Below, one piece after another: positions 22,846 through 33,244 of a DNA stretch of 64,000 bases. The stretch is taken from contig NZ_MUZR01000007.1 of the NCBI RefSeq assembly GCF_001995255.1, positions 62,001 through 126,000 of the forward strand. The letters are read 5' to 3'. The notes beneath the pieces were generated by a model. The model searched no databases. It worked only from the letters and a program-made list of their open reading frames with translations, and was not told the origin of the DNA. The stretch's first letter is position 1. The number at the start of each line of letters is the position of its first letter. A program made the translations under genes and the position numbers. The stretch comes from Thioalkalivibrio halophilus. GTDB lineage: Bacteria; Pseudomonadota; Gammaproteobacteria; Ectothiorhodospirales; Ectothiorhodospiraceae.

Positions 22846-25251
22846 ATGAGTCAGGATCAGCCACAGGATCTGGTCACCGTCGAGATCGACGGGCAGACCT
22901 TGCAGGCGCCCAAGGGCACCATGCTCATCGAGGTTGCGGACGAGGCCGATATCCGGATTCCGCGCTTCTGCTATCACAAGAAACTGTCCGTGGCCGCCAA
23001 TTGCCGGATGTGCCTGGTGGAGGTCGAGCGAGCGCCCAAGCCGCTGCCGGCCTGTGCCACGCCGGTGATGGACGGCATGAAGGTGTACACGCAGTCGCCC
23101 CTCGCCATTTCCGCACAGAAGGGCACGATGGAATTCCTGCTGATCAATCACCCGCTGGATTGTCCGATCTGTGATCAGGGCGGCGAGTGTGAACTGCAGG
23201 ACGTGGCGATGGGGTATGGCGAGTCCGTTTCGCAATACACCGAAGCCAAGCGGGTCGTGCACGACAAGGATATCGGTCCGCTGATCGAAACCGAGATGAC
23301 CCGCTGCATTCACTGCACCCGCTGCGTGCGCTTTGGCGAGGAGATCGCGGGCGTGCGCGAACTGGGTGCGACCGGGCGCGGCGAAGACATGCGGATCGGG
23401 ACCTATGTCGAGAAGACCGTCGCGCACGAGCTCTCCGGGAACGTGATCGATCTGTGTCCGGTGGGCGCGCTCACCGCCAAGCCGTCGCGCTACGGCGCAC
23501 GTGCCTGGGAATACGCCCAGGCCCCCAGTATTGCCCCGCACGACGCGGTGGGTTCCAACATTGCCGCCCATACCTATGACGGGCGCGTGATGCGGATGGT
23601 CCCGCGCGACAACGAAGCGGTCAACGAGACCTGGATCTCGGACCGGGACCGTTTCTCCTACGCGGGGCTGTATGCCGAGGACCGCGTGACCACGCCGCGC
23701 ATCAGGCGCGACGGGCAGTGGCAGGACGTGGACTGGGAGACCGCCCTGCAGCATGCGGTGGAAGGCCTGCGCAAGGTGGCCCCCGAGCGGATCGGCGGGC
23801 TGTTTTCTCCGTCGCTGTCGCTGGAGGAACACTACCTCGGCCAGAAACTACTTCGCGGGCTGGGCGTGCGCGACATCGACCATCGCATGAGCCAGCAGGA
23901 TTTCCGCGACGACGACGCCGCGCCCCTGTTCCCCTGGCTGGGCAGCCCGATCGCCGAGCTGGACCGCGCCGATGCGATCCTGCTGGTCGGCACCAATCCG
24001 CGGCGCGAGCAGCCGCTGCTGGCGCATCGCCTGCGCAAGGCGGCTCTCAACCACGACGCCAGGGTTACCCTGGTGCATAACCAGCTGCTGGACCTGACCT
24101 ACCCGGTGGCGGCCCAGCTGGTCGGCAACGAGCACGACCAGGTCATGGCCCTGGCCGGGATTGCCGGGCGTATCGCGGCGGCCGGCGAGGGGCTGCCGCC
24201 CCGCCTGGAAAAGATCGTCAAGGCCGCCCAAAGCGACGATCCGGACACCCGCGAAGCGTTCGAGCGGGCCGCACGCTCGCTGCTGGACGGGGAACAGGGC
24301 CACGTGCTGCTGGGTGCGGACGCCATGGCCAGCCCGGCGTTTGCAACCCTCCGGGCCCTGGCCGGCTGGATCGCCCGCCATACCGGGGCCCGTCTCGGGT
24401 ACATGCCCGAGGGCGCGAATGCGGCCGGTGCCTGGCTGGCCGGGGTGCTGCCGCATCGCGGCGTGGCCGGTCAGGCGCTCGAGACCAGCGGACGCCCGGC
24501 GCCGGAGATGCTGAACGAAGGCCGCGACGCGTTCGTCGTTGCCGGACTCGAGCCCGGCCGCGACGGACATGATCCGGTCGCTTTCCAGCAGGCAGTGCGC
24601 GACGCGGGATTCGTGGTCGCACTGACCGCGTTTGCCGACGCCGAATTGCAGGCATCGGCCGACGTTCTGCTGCCGGTCGCGACCAGCTTCGAATCCTCCG
24701 GGACCTTCGTGAACGCCGAAGGACGCTGGCAGAGCTTCCGCGCGGCGAGCCGCGCCCCGGGCGAGGCTCGTCCGGGATGGAAGGTCTGGCGCGTGCTGGG
24801 CAACCTGTTCGCGCAGAAGGGCTTCGATTACCTCGATTCGCCCGCAGTGCGCGACGAGCTGAAGGGCCTCCTCGCGGATGTCAGCTTCGACAACACGGTC
24901 AACCTGAACCGTGTGCACGTTGAGGAACCGGAAATCGCAGACCCGGGCAAACAAGGGTTGCGGCGCGTCGCCTCGCGTTCGCTGTACGCCACCGATCCGC
25001 TCGTGCGTCGGGCCGAACCGCTGCAGCGCAGCCCCGAGGGGCAGCTGGCGAACGCGGTGCAGGTGCACCCCGACTCGGCCGGCGGGATCCCCGACGGCAG
25101 CCGGGTTCGCGTGCAGCAGGGACGGGCCGAGGCCGAACTGACGCTTGTGCTTGACGATTCCGTACCGCCGGGCCTGGCCATCACCCTCACCGGTGGTGCC
25201 GCCGCCCCGCTTGGTGCCCCGGGCGAGCCGGTCACGCTCGCACGCGCCTGA
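22846..25251 (+). CDS. nuoG: NADH-quinone oxidoreductase subunit G
   Basis: 75-kDa-type Fe-S subunit, 801 residues. The N-terminal region supplies Cys42, Cys53, Cys56 and Cys70 for [2Fe-2S] N1b, His102-Cys106-Cys109-Cys115 for N5, and Cys154, Cys157, Cys160 and Cys204 for N4. The extra cysteine set that would hold cluster N7 in E. coli-type NuoG is not evident. The remainder is a molybdopterin-oxidoreductase-like fold with no visible cofactor site. It lies 34 bases after nuoF. Confidence 0.97.
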   Translation: MSQDQPQDLVTVEIDGQTLQAPKGTMLIEVADEADIRIPRFCYHKKLSVAANCRMCLVEVERAPKPLPACATPVMDGMKVYTQSPLAISAQKGTMEFLLINHPLDCPICDQGGECELQDVAMGYGESVSQYTEAKRVVHDKDIGPLIETEMTRCIHCTRCVRFGEEIAGVRELGATGRGEDMRIGTYVEKTVAHELSGNVIDLCPVGALTAKPSRYGARAWEYAQAPSIAPHDAVGSNIAAHTYDGRVMRMVPRDNEAVNETWISDRDRFSYAGLYAEDRVTTPRIRRDGQWQDVDWETALQHAVEGLRKVAPERIGGLFSPSLSLEEHYLGQKLLRGLGVRDIDHRMSQQDFRDDDAAPLFPWLGSPIAELDRADAILLVGTNPRREQPLLAHRLRKAALNHDARVTLVHNQLLDLTYPVAAQLVGNEHDQVMALAGIAGRIAAAGEGLPPRLEKIVKAAQSDDPDTREAFERAARSLLDGEQGHVLLGADAMASPAFATLRALAGWIARHTGARLGYMPEGANAAGAWLAGVLPHRGVAGQALETSGRPAPEMLNEGRDAFVVAGLEPGRDGHDPVAFQQAVRDAGFVVALTAFADAELQASADVLLPVATSFESSGTFVNAEGRWQSFRAASRAPGEARPGWKVWRVLGNLFAQKGFDYLDSPAVRDELKGLLADVSFDNTVNLNRVHVEEPEIADPGKQGLRRVASRSLYATDPLVRRAEPLQRSPEGQLANAVQVHPDSAGGIPDGSRVRVQQGRAEAELTLVLDDSVPPGLAITLTGGAAAPLGAPGEPVTLARA

Positions 25252-25265
25252 CAAGGGACTGAACC

Positions 25266-26330
25266 ATGTTCGACTGGATTCTCAACCTGTTCCATTCGCT
25301 GCCAACGGTGATGCAGATCCTGATCGGCATCCAGCTGATCATCATCCCGTTGATGCTGGGTGTCGCCTATCTGACCTTCGCCGAGCGCAAGATCATCGGC
25401 TATATCCAGGTGCGCGTCGGGCCCAATCGCGTGGGACCGCGCGGATGGCTGCAGCCGATCGCGGACGCGCTGAAGCTCCTCATGAAGGAGGTGATCGTCC
25501 CGTCGAATGCCAACCGGTTCCTGTTCTTCAGCGCACCGGTGCTGACGATCGCACCGGCGCTGGCGGCCTGGGCCGTGATTCCGTTCTTCGAGGGCGGTGC
25601 GCTGGCGGACGTGAATGCGGGTCTTCTCTATCTCCTGGCGCTGACGTCGCTGGGCGCCTACGGGATCATCATTGCGGGATGGGCATCCAACTCGAAATAC
25701 GCCCTGATGGGCTCGCTGCGATCGGCGGCGCAGCTGGTTTCGTACGAGATCGCGATGGGCTTCGCCCTGGTGGGCGTACTGATGGCCGCGGGTTCCATGA
25801 ACGTCGGCGACATCGTCCAGGCCCAGTCGGGCAGCGTCTACCACTGGTTCCTGCTGCCGCTGCTGCCGTTGTTCTTCGTGTATTTCATTTCCGGGGTTGC
25901 CGAGACCAACCGGGCGCCTTTCGACGTGGCCGAAGGGGAATCCGAGATCGTGGCCGGCTTCCACGTGGAATACTCCGGGATGGCTTTCGCGGTGTTCTTC
26001 CTCGCCGAATACGCCAACATGATCCTGATCTCGGCGCTGACCGCGGTGCTGTTCCTCGGCGGCTGGCTGTCCCCGTTCCAGGGCATCCTGCCGGCGGCGA
26101 TGTTCGACTGGCCGGTGATCGGTACCCTGTTGGGCGACGGTCTGCACTGGTTTCTGATCAAGACCGCGCTGTTCCTGTTCATCTTCCTGTGGCTACGTGC
26201 CACCTTCCCGCGCTATCGCTATGACCAGATCATGCGGCTGGGCTGGAAGGTGCTGATCCCGGTCACCATCGTATGGCTGTTCGTGCTGGGCGTGTTCGTC
26301 GCGTTCGACGTCGGCCCGTGGTTCGCGTAA
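25266..26330 (+). CDS. nuoH: NADH-quinone oxidoreductase subunit H
   Basis: Membrane subunit forming the entry of the quinone channel and the link to the proton-pumping arm. The 354-residue, eight-helix protein has [41 protein letters not shown] and the [24 protein letters not shown] loop, all near invariant. AAGGGACTGAACC precedes ATG 25266. Confidence 0.98.
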   Translation: MFDWILNLFHSLPTVMQILIGIQLIIIPLMLGVAYLTFAERKIIGYIQVRVGPNRVGPRGWLQPIADALKLLMKEVIVPSNANRFLFFSAPVLTIAPALAAWAVIPFFEGGALADVNAGLLYLLALTSLGAYGIIIAGWASNSKYALMGSLRSAAQLVSYEIAMGFALVGVLMAAGSMNVGDIVQAQSGSVYHWFLLPLLPLFFVYFISGVAETNRAPFDVAEGESEIVAGFHVEYSGMAFAVFFLAEYANMILISALTAVLFLGGWLSPFQGILPAAMFDWPVIGTLLGDGLHWFLIKTALFLFIFLWLRATFPRYRYDQIMRLGWKVLIPVTIVWLFVLGVFVAFDVGPWFA

Positions 26331-26340
26331 GGAGTTCGCC

Positions 26341-26829
26341 ATGAAATCCGTGCGTCATTTCTTCAAGAGCTTCCTGTTCTTCGAACTGCTGCTGGGCTTG
26401 CGGCTGACCGGCCGGTACCTGTTCCGCCGCAAGTTCACCGTGCAGTACCCGGACGAGAAGACCCCGATGTCGCCGCGTTTCCGCGGGTTGCACGCGCTGC
26501 GCCGTTATCCCAACGGCGAGGAGCGCTGCATCGCCTGCAAGCTGTGCGAAGCGGTGTGCCCGGCGCTGGCGATCACGATTCATTCGGAAGAGCGCGAGGA
26601 CGGTACGCGGCGGACGTCGCGGTATGACATCGACCTGTTCAAGTGCATCTTCTGCGGGTTCTGCGAAGAGGCCTGCCCGGTGGATTCCATCGTCGAGACG
26701 CACATCTTCGAATACCACTTCGAGAATCGGGGCGAGCAGATCATGACCAAGGACAAACTCCTGGCGATCGGTGATCGCTTCGAGAAGGAGATCGCCGAGG
26801 CCCGTGCGATCGACGCCCCGTACCGGTAA
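26341..26829 (+). CDS. nuoI: NADH-quinone oxidoreductase subunit I
   Basis: Ferredoxin-like subunit with two [4Fe-4S] clusters (N6a and N6b) that pass electrons to N2. The 162-residue protein has [12 protein letters not shown] (Cys63, 66, 69, 73) and [12 protein letters not shown] (Cys102, 105, 108, 112). The N-terminal helix is amphipathic and hydrophobic, as expected for lying on the membrane. AAGGAG precedes ATG 26341. Confidence 0.98.
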   Translation: MKSVRHFFKSFLFFELLLGLRLTGRYLFRRKFTVQYPDEKTPMSPRFRGLHALRRYPNGEERCIACKLCEAVCPALAITIHSEEREDGTRRTSRYDIDLFKCIFCGFCEEACPVDSIVETHIFEYHFENRGEQIMTKDKLLAIGDRFEKEIAEARAIDAPYR

Positions 26830-26843
26830 TCAGGGACGCAACG

Positions 26844-27482
26844 ATGACCTTCGAGCTCTTTCTGTTCTATCTTTTTGGCGCCATCCTGCTGGGTGCCGCG
26901 CTGGCGATGATCAGTGTGCGCAATCCGGTGCATGCCGCGCTGTTTCTGGTGGTGTGCTTTGTCTCGGCTGCGGCGCTGTGGTTGATGGCGGAGGCCGAGT
27001 TCCTCGGACTTGTACTCGTGCTGGTCTATGTCGGCGCAGTCATGGTGCTGTTCCTGTTCGTGGTGATGATGCTGGACATCAACATCGCCCGGCTGCGGGA
27101 GGGCTTCAGTGAATACCTCCCGGTTGGCCTGGTGGTCGCTGCCGCGATGGCGACCGTGCTGGTGCTGGTGATCACGCGTTACATCACCATGGATGCACCG
27201 GAACGGGCAGGCCCCGAGTACGCCAACACCGAGGCGCTGGGGGCGGTTCTGTACACCGAATACGTGTACCCGTTCGAGATTGCCGCCGTGATCCTGCTGG
27301 TGGCGATCATCGCGGCGATCTCCCTGACCATGCGCCGGCGGCCGGACAACAAGCGGATCGACCCGGCGCGCCAGATCGAGGTCTCGCGCGAGGGGCGCGT
27401 GCGCATGGTGTCGATGAAGTCGGAGGACAAGGCGCGCCGGGCCCGCGGGGCCGAACGCGACGACGACCCGAACCAAGAGTGA
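26844..27482 (+). CDS. nuoJ: NADH-quinone oxidoreductase subunit J
   Basis: Membrane subunit with five predicted helices, 212 residues. It contains the conserved RNPVHAALFLVVCFV and EAEFLGLVLVLVYVGAVMVLFLFVVMML segments, the latter including the pi-bulge helix TM3. The last 60 or so residues are a charged cytoplasmic extension rich in Arg and Asp (KARRARGAERDDD). A 73-base gap with a GC hairpin (27485-27500) separates it from nuoK, the longest gap inside the nuoA-N block. Confidence 0.95.
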   Translation: MTFELFLFYLFGAILLGAALAMISVRNPVHAALFLVVCFVSAAALWLMAEAEFLGLVLVLVYVGAVMVLFLFVVMMLDINIARLREGFSEYLPVGLVVAAAMATVLVLVITRYITMDAPERAGPEYANTEALGAVLYTEYVYPFEIAAVILLVAIIAAISLTMRRRPDNKRIDPARQIEVSREGRVRMVSMKSEDKARRARGAERDDDPNQE

Positions 27483-27555
27483 CGCCGGCGGGAGCGCCGG
27501 TGCCGAGCCACCGCGGGGCGGATGACCGTCCCCCAACGGAATTCAGGGCCAGACA

Positions 27556-27861
27556 ATGATTACGCTAGAGCACTACCTGGTGCTGGCCGCGCTGTTGTTT
27601 TCGATCAGCGTGGCCGGGATCTTCCTGAACCGAAAGAACGTGATCGTGCTGCTGATGTGCATCGAACTGATGCTGCTGGCGGTGAACATCAACTTCATTG
27701 CGTTCTCGTTCTTCCTGCAGGATCTGGCCGGGCAGGTCTTCGTGTTCTTCATCCTCACCGTTGCCGCGGCGGAAGCCGCGATCGGGCTGGCCATCCTGGT
27801 GTTGCTGTTCCGTAATCGCGGGACGATCAACGTCCAGGATCTGGACGAAATGAAAGGATAA
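27556..27861 (+). CDS. nuoK: NADH-quinone oxidoreductase subunit K
   Basis: Three-helix membrane subunit of 101 residues homologous to MrpC. The conserved glutamates in [14 protein letters not shown] and [14 protein letters not shown] take part in proton transfer. The length is typical. It ends six bases before nuoL. Confidence 0.97.
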   Translation: MITLEHYLVLAALLFSISVAGIFLNRKNVIVLLMCIELMLLAVNINFIAFSFFLQDLAGQVFVFFILTVAAAEAAIGLAILVLLFRNRGTINVQDLDEMKG

Positions 27862-27867
27862 CGGGCC

Positions 27868-29874
27868 ATGGATACGATCTATCTCCTTCTTGTCCTGGCG
27901 CCGCTGGCGGGCGCGATCGTCGCCGGTCTGTTCGGGCGTCAGATCGGCCGGGTGGGCGCGCACAGCGTGACGATCGCCGGGGTGGCCATCTCCTTCCTGC
28001 TGTCCGTGGTGGTGTTCTATCAGCACGTGTTCGGCGGAGTCGGGGTGTACAACGAATCGGTGTACACCTGGATGGTTTCTGACGGGATCCGGTTCGAGGT
28101 CGGTTTCCTGGTCGACAACCTGACCGCCATGATGATGCTGGTGGTGACCTTCGTGTCGCTGATGGTGCACATCTACACCATCGGCTATATGCAGGACGAT
28201 CCCGGCTACCAGCGGTTCTTCGCGTACATTTCGCTGTTCACCTTCTCCATGCTGATGCTGGTGATGGCGAACAACTTCATGCAGCTGTTCTTCGGCTGGG
28301 AGGCCGTGGGGCTGGTCTCCTACCTGCTGATCGGCTTCTGGTACAAACGCCCCACGGCCATTTACGCCAACATGAAGGCGTTCATCGTCAACCGCGTCGG
28401 GGACTTCGGATTCCTGATCGGGATCGCCGCGCTGGTGTTCTACACCGGCAGCCTCAACTACACCGAGGTGTTCGCCGAAGGGCAGGCGATGAGCGAGGCG
28501 ACCATCACCATCTGGCCGGGCTGGACCTTCGGTCTGCTGGATCTGGCGCTGATCTTCCTGTTCATTGGTGCGATGGGTAAATCCGCCCAGGTGCCGCTGC
28601 ACGTGTGGCTGCCGGACTCCATGGAAGGCCCGACCCCGATCTCGGCGCTGATCCACGCGGCGACCATGGTGACCGCGGGCATCTTCATGGTGGCGCGCAT
28701 GTCGCCGCTGTACGAGTTCTCCGTGCCGGCTCTGTCGTTCATCCTGGTGATCGGGGCGATCACGGCCTTCTTCATGGGTCTGATCGGTCTGGTGCAGAAC
28801 GACATCAAGCGCGTGGTCGCGTATTCGACGCTGTCGCAGCTCGGATACATGACCGTCGCCCTGGGGGCCTCGGCGTATGCGGCCGGTGTGTTCCACCTGA
28901 TGACCCACGCGTTCTTCAAGGCGCTTCTGTTCCTGGCCGCCGGCTCTGTGATCATTGCGATGCACCATCTGCAGGACATGCGCGCGATGGGCGGGCTGCG
29001 CCGGCACATGCCCATCACCTACGTGACCGCGCTGATCGGGTCGCTGGCGCTGATCGGGTTCCCGTTCTTCTCCGGGTTCTTTTCCAAGGACGCGATCATC
29101 GAAGCAGTCGGGTACTCCGAGATTCCGGGGGCGACTTTTGCCTACTGGATGGTTCTGCTGGGCGTGTTCGTAACCGCGCTGTACACCTTCCGCATGTTCT
29201 TCATGGTGTTCCACGGGGAGGAACGCTACGACCAGGCACATCACTACATGCCGGATCACGGGGACGGTGAAGATCACCATCATCACGGTACCCCGCATCC
29301 GCACGAGACCCCGTGGGTGGTTACGCTGCCGCTGATCCTGCTGGCGATCCCGTCGGTGGTGGCCGGGTACTTCATCGGCCCGATGCTGTTTGGCGACTTC
29401 TTTGCCGATTCGATCTTCGTCAGCGAGGCGAAGGACGTACTGGCGCAGAAGGGCGAGAGCTACACCGGGGTGTTCGGGTTCGTGCTGCACGGGCTCGTGG
29501 CGCCGGCGTTCTGGTTCGCGATGGCCGGGCTGGCGACCGCCTGGTACCTCTACATCAAACGGCCCGATCTGCCGGCGGTGATCGCCGACCGTCTGCGGCC
29601 GGGTGTGCGCATCCTCGAGGACAAGTACGGGTTTGACCGCTTCAACGACTGGTTCTTCGCCGGTGGCACGCGGCGCCGCGCGTTCGGTGGGCTGGGTGTC
29701 GGCCCGGGTGCGCCATGTGCAGTCCGGCTTCCTCTATCACTATGCATTCGTGATGATCATCGGCCTGCTGGTCCTGATGTTCGCCTTCGTGATCTGAGGG
29801 GTTTCGACGATGACCGCTGCGAAGCCCACCGCTGTTTCAAGGAACGACCATGTTTGCTGACTGGCCCATTCTGA
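27868..29874 (+). CDS. nuoL: NADH-quinone oxidoreductase subunit L, broken near its 3' end
   Basis: Antiporter-like, proton-pumping distal subunit. Residues 1-600 match NuoL well, including FFGWEAVGLVSYLLIGFW, KSAQVPLHVWLPDSMEGPTP, the TM7/TM8 lysine region and a His-rich loop with nine histidines at 458-479. After YGFDRFNDWFFAGGTR (to about 29673) the frame changes. The expected C-terminal end (VGWVSARVRHVQSG, then FLYHYAF and a hydrophobic helix) is in the +1 frame and stops at 29797. About twenty residues normally between the two parts also seem to be missing. The open frame instead ends in a charged, non-membrane tail at 29874, overlapping nuoM. This is a small deletion with frameshift, or an assembly error; the product would lack the last transmembrane helix. 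Confidence 0.9.
   Translation: MDTIYLLLVLAPLAGAIVAGLFGRQIGRVGAHSVTIAGVAISFLLSVVVFYQHVFGGVGVYNESVYTWMVSDGIRFEVGFLVDNLTAMMMLVVTFVSLMVHIYTIGYMQDDPGYQRFFAYISLFTFSMLMLVMANNFMQLFFGWEAVGLVSYLLIGFWYKRPTAIYANMKAFIVNRVGDFGFLIGIAALVFYTGSLNYTEVFAEGQAMSEATITIWPGWTFGLLDLALIFLFIGAMGKSAQVPLHVWLPDSMEGPTPISALIHAATMVTAGIFMVARMSPLYEFSVPALSFILVIGAITAFFMGLIGLVQNDIKRVVAYSTLSQLGYMTVALGASAYAAGVFHLMTHAFFKALLFLAAGSVIIAMHHLQDMRAMGGLRRHMPITYVTALIGSLALIGFPFFSGFFSKDAIIEAVGYSEIPGATFAYWMVLLGVFVTALYTFRMFFMVFHGEERYDQAHHYMPDHGDGEDHHHHGTPHPHETPWVVTLPLILLAIPSVVAGYFIGPMLFGDFFADSIFVSEAKDVLAQKGESYTGVFGFVLHGLVAPAFWFAMAGLATAWYLYIKRPDLPAVIADRLRPGVRILEDKYGFDRFNDWFFAGGTRRRAFGGLGVGPGAPCAVRLPLSLCIRDDHRPAGPDVRLRDLRGFDDDRCEAHRCFKERPCLLTGPF
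29672..29797 (+). other. Displaced nuoL C-terminus in the +1 frame
   Basis: From GGC at 29672 this frame reads GAARSVGWVSARVRHVQSG and then a hydrophobic helix ending LMFAFVI before TGA at 29795-29797. This is the normal NuoL ending (last transmembrane helix). No heptanucleotide slippery site was seen at the junction, and no Shine-Dalgarno lies before the in-frame GTG at 29687. Confidence 0.85.
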
Positions 29875-31364
29875 GTCTGTTGATCTGGCTGCCGATCCTC
29901 GGTGGCTTCCTGACGCTTGCCGCCGGGCGCGACGCGCCGGTGGTGGCCCGGCGCCTGGGCCTCAGCGTGGCCGTGGCCACTTTCGTGGCAAGCCTGCCGC
30001 TGTGGTTCATGTTCGAGCGCGGCACCGCGGAGATGCAGTTCCAGGAGGTGGCCTCCTGGATCCCTGCGTTCAACGTGAACTATCACCTCGGGGTCGACGG
30101 CATCTCCATGCCCCTGATCCTCCTGACCACGCTGATCACGGTGGTCGTGGTCATCGCCGCATGGGAGTCGGTGAAGGATCGCATCGCCTACTACCTCGCC
30201 GCGATGCTGGTCATGGAAGGACTGATGATCGGCATGTTCGCGGCGATGGACGCGGTGCTGTTCTATGTGTTCTTCGAGGCGATGCTGATCCCCATGTTCC
30301 TTGTCATCGGGATCTGGGGCGGGCCGCGCCGCGTGTACGCAACGATCAAGTTCTTCCTCTACACCTTCCTCGGGTCGGTGTTCATGCTGGTCGCACTGAT
30401 CTGGATGTACATCCAGTCCGGCAGCTTCCTGATCCAGGACTTCCATGCCCTGCAGATCGGGATGACCGCGCAGATACTGATCTTCCTCGCGTTCTTCCTG
30501 GCGTTTGCGGTCAAGATCCCGATGTTCCCGGTGCATACCTGGCTGCCGGACGCGCACGTCGAGGCGCCGACGGGGGGGTCGGTGATCCTGGCGGCGATCA
30601 TGCTGAAGATCGGCGGCTACGGCTTCCTGCGTTTCTCGCTGCCGATCACGCCGGATGCGTCCGCGGTGCTGGACACGCTGATGATCGTGCTGTCGCTGAT
30701 CGCGGTGGTGTACATCGGGGTGGTGGCGCTGATCCAGAGCGACATGAAGAAGCTGATCGCGTACTCGTCGATCGCCCACATGGGCTTCGTGACTCTGGGC
30801 TTCTTCCTGGCGTTCTACATCTACTCGAATACCGGCGACTGGCAGGGCGCGTCGCTGGGTATCGCCGGCGGCATGGTGCAGATGATCTCGCACGGCTTCA
30901 TCTCTGCGGCGATGTTCCTCGCGGTGGGCGTGCTTTACGACCGGCTGCACAGTCGGCAGATCGCGGATTATGGCGGCGTCGTCAACACCATGCCGTGGTT
31001 CGCCGCGTTCTTTGTGCTGTTCGCGATGGCCAATACCGGTCTGCCGGGCACCTCGGGCTTCGTGGGGGAATTCATGGTGATCCTGGCTGCCTTCAAGGCT
31101 GATTTCTGGATTGCCTTCCTCGCCGCGACCACGCTGATCCTGGCGGCGGGGTACACCCTGTGGCTGGTCAAGCGCGTGATCTTTGGCACCGTGGCCAACG
31201 AGAACGTGGCCGGCCTGTCCGATATGAACCGGCGCGAATTCTTCCTGATGGGGCTGCTGGCGTTTTTCACGCTGCTGCTGGGCGTGTGGCCGGCACCGCT
31301 GCTGGAAGTGATGAACGCGACCATCGACAACCTCGTGGCGCATATCGCGCACTCGAAGCTCTGA
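29850..31364 (+). CDS. nuoM: NADH-quinone oxidoreductase subunit M
   Basis: Antiporter-like proton-pumping subunit of 504 residues with about fourteen membrane helices. Landmarks are the TM5 glutamate in [21 protein letters not shown], the lysine in [27 protein letters not shown] and [17 protein letters not shown] 29850 follows AAGGA. The start lies within the out-of-frame extension of nuoL. Confidence 0.98.
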   Translation: MFADWPILSLLIWLPILGGFLTLAAGRDAPVVARRLGLSVAVATFVASLPLWFMFERGTAEMQFQEVASWIPAFNVNYHLGVDGISMPLILLTTLITVVVVIAAWESVKDRIAYYLAAMLVMEGLMIGMFAAMDAVLFYVFFEAMLIPMFLVIGIWGGPRRVYATIKFFLYTFLGSVFMLVALIWMYIQSGSFLIQDFHALQIGMTAQILIFLAFFLAFAVKIPMFPVHTWLPDAHVEAPTGGSVILAAIMLKIGGYGFLRFSLPITPDASAVLDTLMIVLSLIAVVYIGVVALIQSDMKKLIAYSSIAHMGFVTLGFFLAFYIYSNTGDWQGASLGIAGGMVQMISHGFISAAMFLAVGVLYDRLHSRQIADYGGVVNTMPWFAAFFVLFAMANTGLPGTSGFVGEFMVILAAFKADFWIAFLAATTLILAAGYTLWLVKRVIFGTVANENVAGLSDMNRREFFLMGLLAFFTLLLGVWPAPLLEVMNATIDNLVAHIAHSKL

Positions 31365-31377
31365 ACGGACGCCTGAC

Positions 31378-32826
31378 ATGAATTTCGAGATTCCTGCCTT
31401 TCTGCCCGCCGTTCCCGAGATGTTCGTCCTCGGGATGGCGTGCTTCATCCTGATACTGGATGCGTTCCTGCCGGATTCGCGCCGCGACATCACCTACGGC
31501 CTGGTGCAGGCGACGCTCGCGGGAGCCGCGGTGCTGACGCTGTGGCTGGCCGGTCCGGAAGTGGTGCTGACCTTCAGCGACAGCTTCATCAAGGACCCGA
31601 TGAGCGACGTGCTGAAGCTGGCGGTGTACGTCACGAGCTTCTTCGTCTTCCTCTACTCGCGGCCGTATCTGATGGCGCGCGACATCCACAAGGGGGAGTT
31701 CTACATCCTCGGGCTGTTCGCGGTCCTGGGGATGATGATCATGATCTCGGGGCACAATCTGCTGACCCTGTACCTGGGCCTGGAACTGCTGTCGTTGTCC
31801 TCGTATGCGCTGGTGGCGTTCTGGCGCGACAACACCCGGGCCAGCGAAGCCGCGATGAAGTACTTCGTGCTGGGGGCGCTGGCGTCCGGACTGCTGCTGT
31901 ACGGCATGTCCATGATCTACGGCATGACCGGCTCGCTGGATATCGCGGTGATCGCCTCCGAACTGACGACGGCCGACGAGGCCCTGAACGTCCCGCTGGT
32001 GTTCGGTCTGGTGTTCCTGGTGGTGGCGATCGCGTTCAAGCTGGGGGCGGTGCCGTTCCACATGTGGGTGCCCGACGTCTATGACGGGGCGCCGACGGCG
32101 GTGACGCTGTTCATCGCGACCGCGCCGAAGATCGCGGCCTTCGCGTTCCTGATGCGGCTGCTGGTCGAGGGCATGGGACCGATGCATGCCGACTGGCAGG
32201 GCATGCTCATCATCCTGACCGTGCTGTCGCTGGCGGTGGGCAACGTGATTGCGATCGCGCAGACCAGCATCAAGCGCATGTTCGCGTATTCGACCATCGC
32301 GCATGTCGGGTTCCTGTTCATGGGGATCCTCGCGGGGACCGATTCGGGCTACGCCTCGGCGATGTTCTACGTGATCGTGTATGCCCTCACTGCGGCCGGC
32401 GGGTTCGGCATGATCGTGTTCCTGTCGCGCCGGGGTTACGAGGCCGATCGCCTGGACGACTTCGCCGGGCTGGCGAAACGCAACCCGTGGTTCGCCTTCA
32501 TCATGCTCCTGCTGCTGTTCTCCATGGCCGGGGTCCCGCCGACCGTCGGTTTCTACGCCAAGCTGGCCGTGATTCAGGCGGCCGTGGGTGCGGGCCTGGT
32601 CTGGCTGGGTGTGGTCGCGGTGATCTTCAGCATCATCGGTGCGTTCTACTACCTGCGGGTGGTGAAGATCATGTTCTTCGACGAGCCGAAGGAGGAGGCC
32701 AGCGAGCCGGTGCAGCCTTCGGGTGCGCTGGCCACGGCGCTGAGCATCAATGGCCTGGCAGTGCTGTTGCTGGGAATTTTTCCGGGCCTTCTGCTGTCCG
32801 TTACCCACTACGCCATTGCTGGCTGA
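31378..32826 (+). CDS. nuoN: NADH-quinone oxidoreductase subunit N
   Basis: Third antiporter-like membrane subunit, 482 residues and about fourteen helices. Landmarks are [40 protein letters not shown] and [15 protein letters not shown]. It ends 18 bases before the DUF2818 gene and completes the NuoA-N set. Confidence 0.98.
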   Translation: MNFEIPAFLPAVPEMFVLGMACFILILDAFLPDSRRDITYGLVQATLAGAAVLTLWLAGPEVVLTFSDSFIKDPMSDVLKLAVYVTSFFVFLYSRPYLMARDIHKGEFYILGLFAVLGMMIMISGHNLLTLYLGLELLSLSSYALVAFWRDNTRASEAAMKYFVLGALASGLLLYGMSMIYGMTGSLDIAVIASELTTADEALNVPLVFGLVFLVVAIAFKLGAVPFHMWVPDVYDGAPTAVTLFIATAPKIAAFAFLMRLLVEGMGPMHADWQGMLIILTVLSLAVGNVIAIAQTSIKRMFAYSTIAHVGFLFMGILAGTDSGYASAMFYVIVYALTAAGGFGMIVFLSRRGYEADRLDDFAGLAKRNPWFAFIMLLLLFSMAGVPPTVGFYAKLAVIQAAVGAGLVWLGVVAVIFSIIGAFYYLRVVKIMFFDEPKEEASEPVQPSGALATALSINGLAVLLLGIFPGLLLSVTHYAIAG

Positions 32827-32844
32827 TCCGCCCCGGAGGATGTC

Positions 32845-33189
32845 TTGAATCAACTGGTCCCGTTTGAAGTCCTGGTCTGGGGGTTTGTGGCGTTTGCCTT
32901 CGTGGCCGCCAACCTGCCGTGGCTGACCGATCGCATCGCGCTGATGTTCCTCCCGGCGACCGGGACCAAGGGAGGCTGGACCCGGGTCTTCGAATGGCTG
33001 GTGCTGTTCCTGCTGGTGGGGCTGATCGGCAAGGGTCTCGAACATCAGGCGACGGGCAGTGTTCATGCACAGGGCTGGGAGTTCTACGTGATCGGGCTGT
33101 CGATGTTTGCGGTGTTCGCGATCCCCGGGTTCATCTGGCGGCATGATCTTCGCCCGCATTTGCGTCAGCGGGCGCGCCGTTCTCGCTGA
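32845..33189 (+). CDS. DUF2818 membrane protein following nuoN
   Basis: A 114-residue protein with three or four hydrophobic segments (about 9-25, 46-62, 81-98), the central one reading WLVLFLLVGLIGKGLEHQ. I recognise the DUF2818 family, small membrane proteins typically found directly after nuoN; a role in complex I assembly or stability is inferred from position only. The start is TTG 32845, preceded by CGGAGGA at 32834-32840. The C-terminal tail is strongly basic. Confidence 0.85.
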   Translation: MNQLVPFEVLVWGFVAFAFVAANLPWLTDRIALMFLPATGTKGGWTRVFEWLVLFLLVGLIGKGLEHQATGSVHAQGWEFYVIGLSMFAVFAIPGFIWRHDLRPHLRQRARRSR

Positions 33190-33202
33190 TTCCGATCGGG
33201 GC

Positions 33203-33231
33203 TTGCAAGCCGGCCCGCGGCTTGGTAAAGT
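33203..33231 (+). promoter_or_regulatory. Sigma70 promoter of the initiator tRNA gene
   Basis: TTGCAA at 33203-33208 and TAAAGT at 33226-33231 are 17 bases apart; the predicted start lies about 7 bases before the mature tRNA 5' end. The -35 is part of the GCTTGCAAGC palindrome. Confidence 0.7.
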
Positions 33232-33244
33232 ACGTTTTCTCGGA

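Noticed and set aside
29665-29690. Programmed frameshift restoring nuoL
   Set aside because: No slippery heptamer or downstream pseudoknot-like structure seen, and about twenty residues are missing as well, so a recoding site alone does not explain it.
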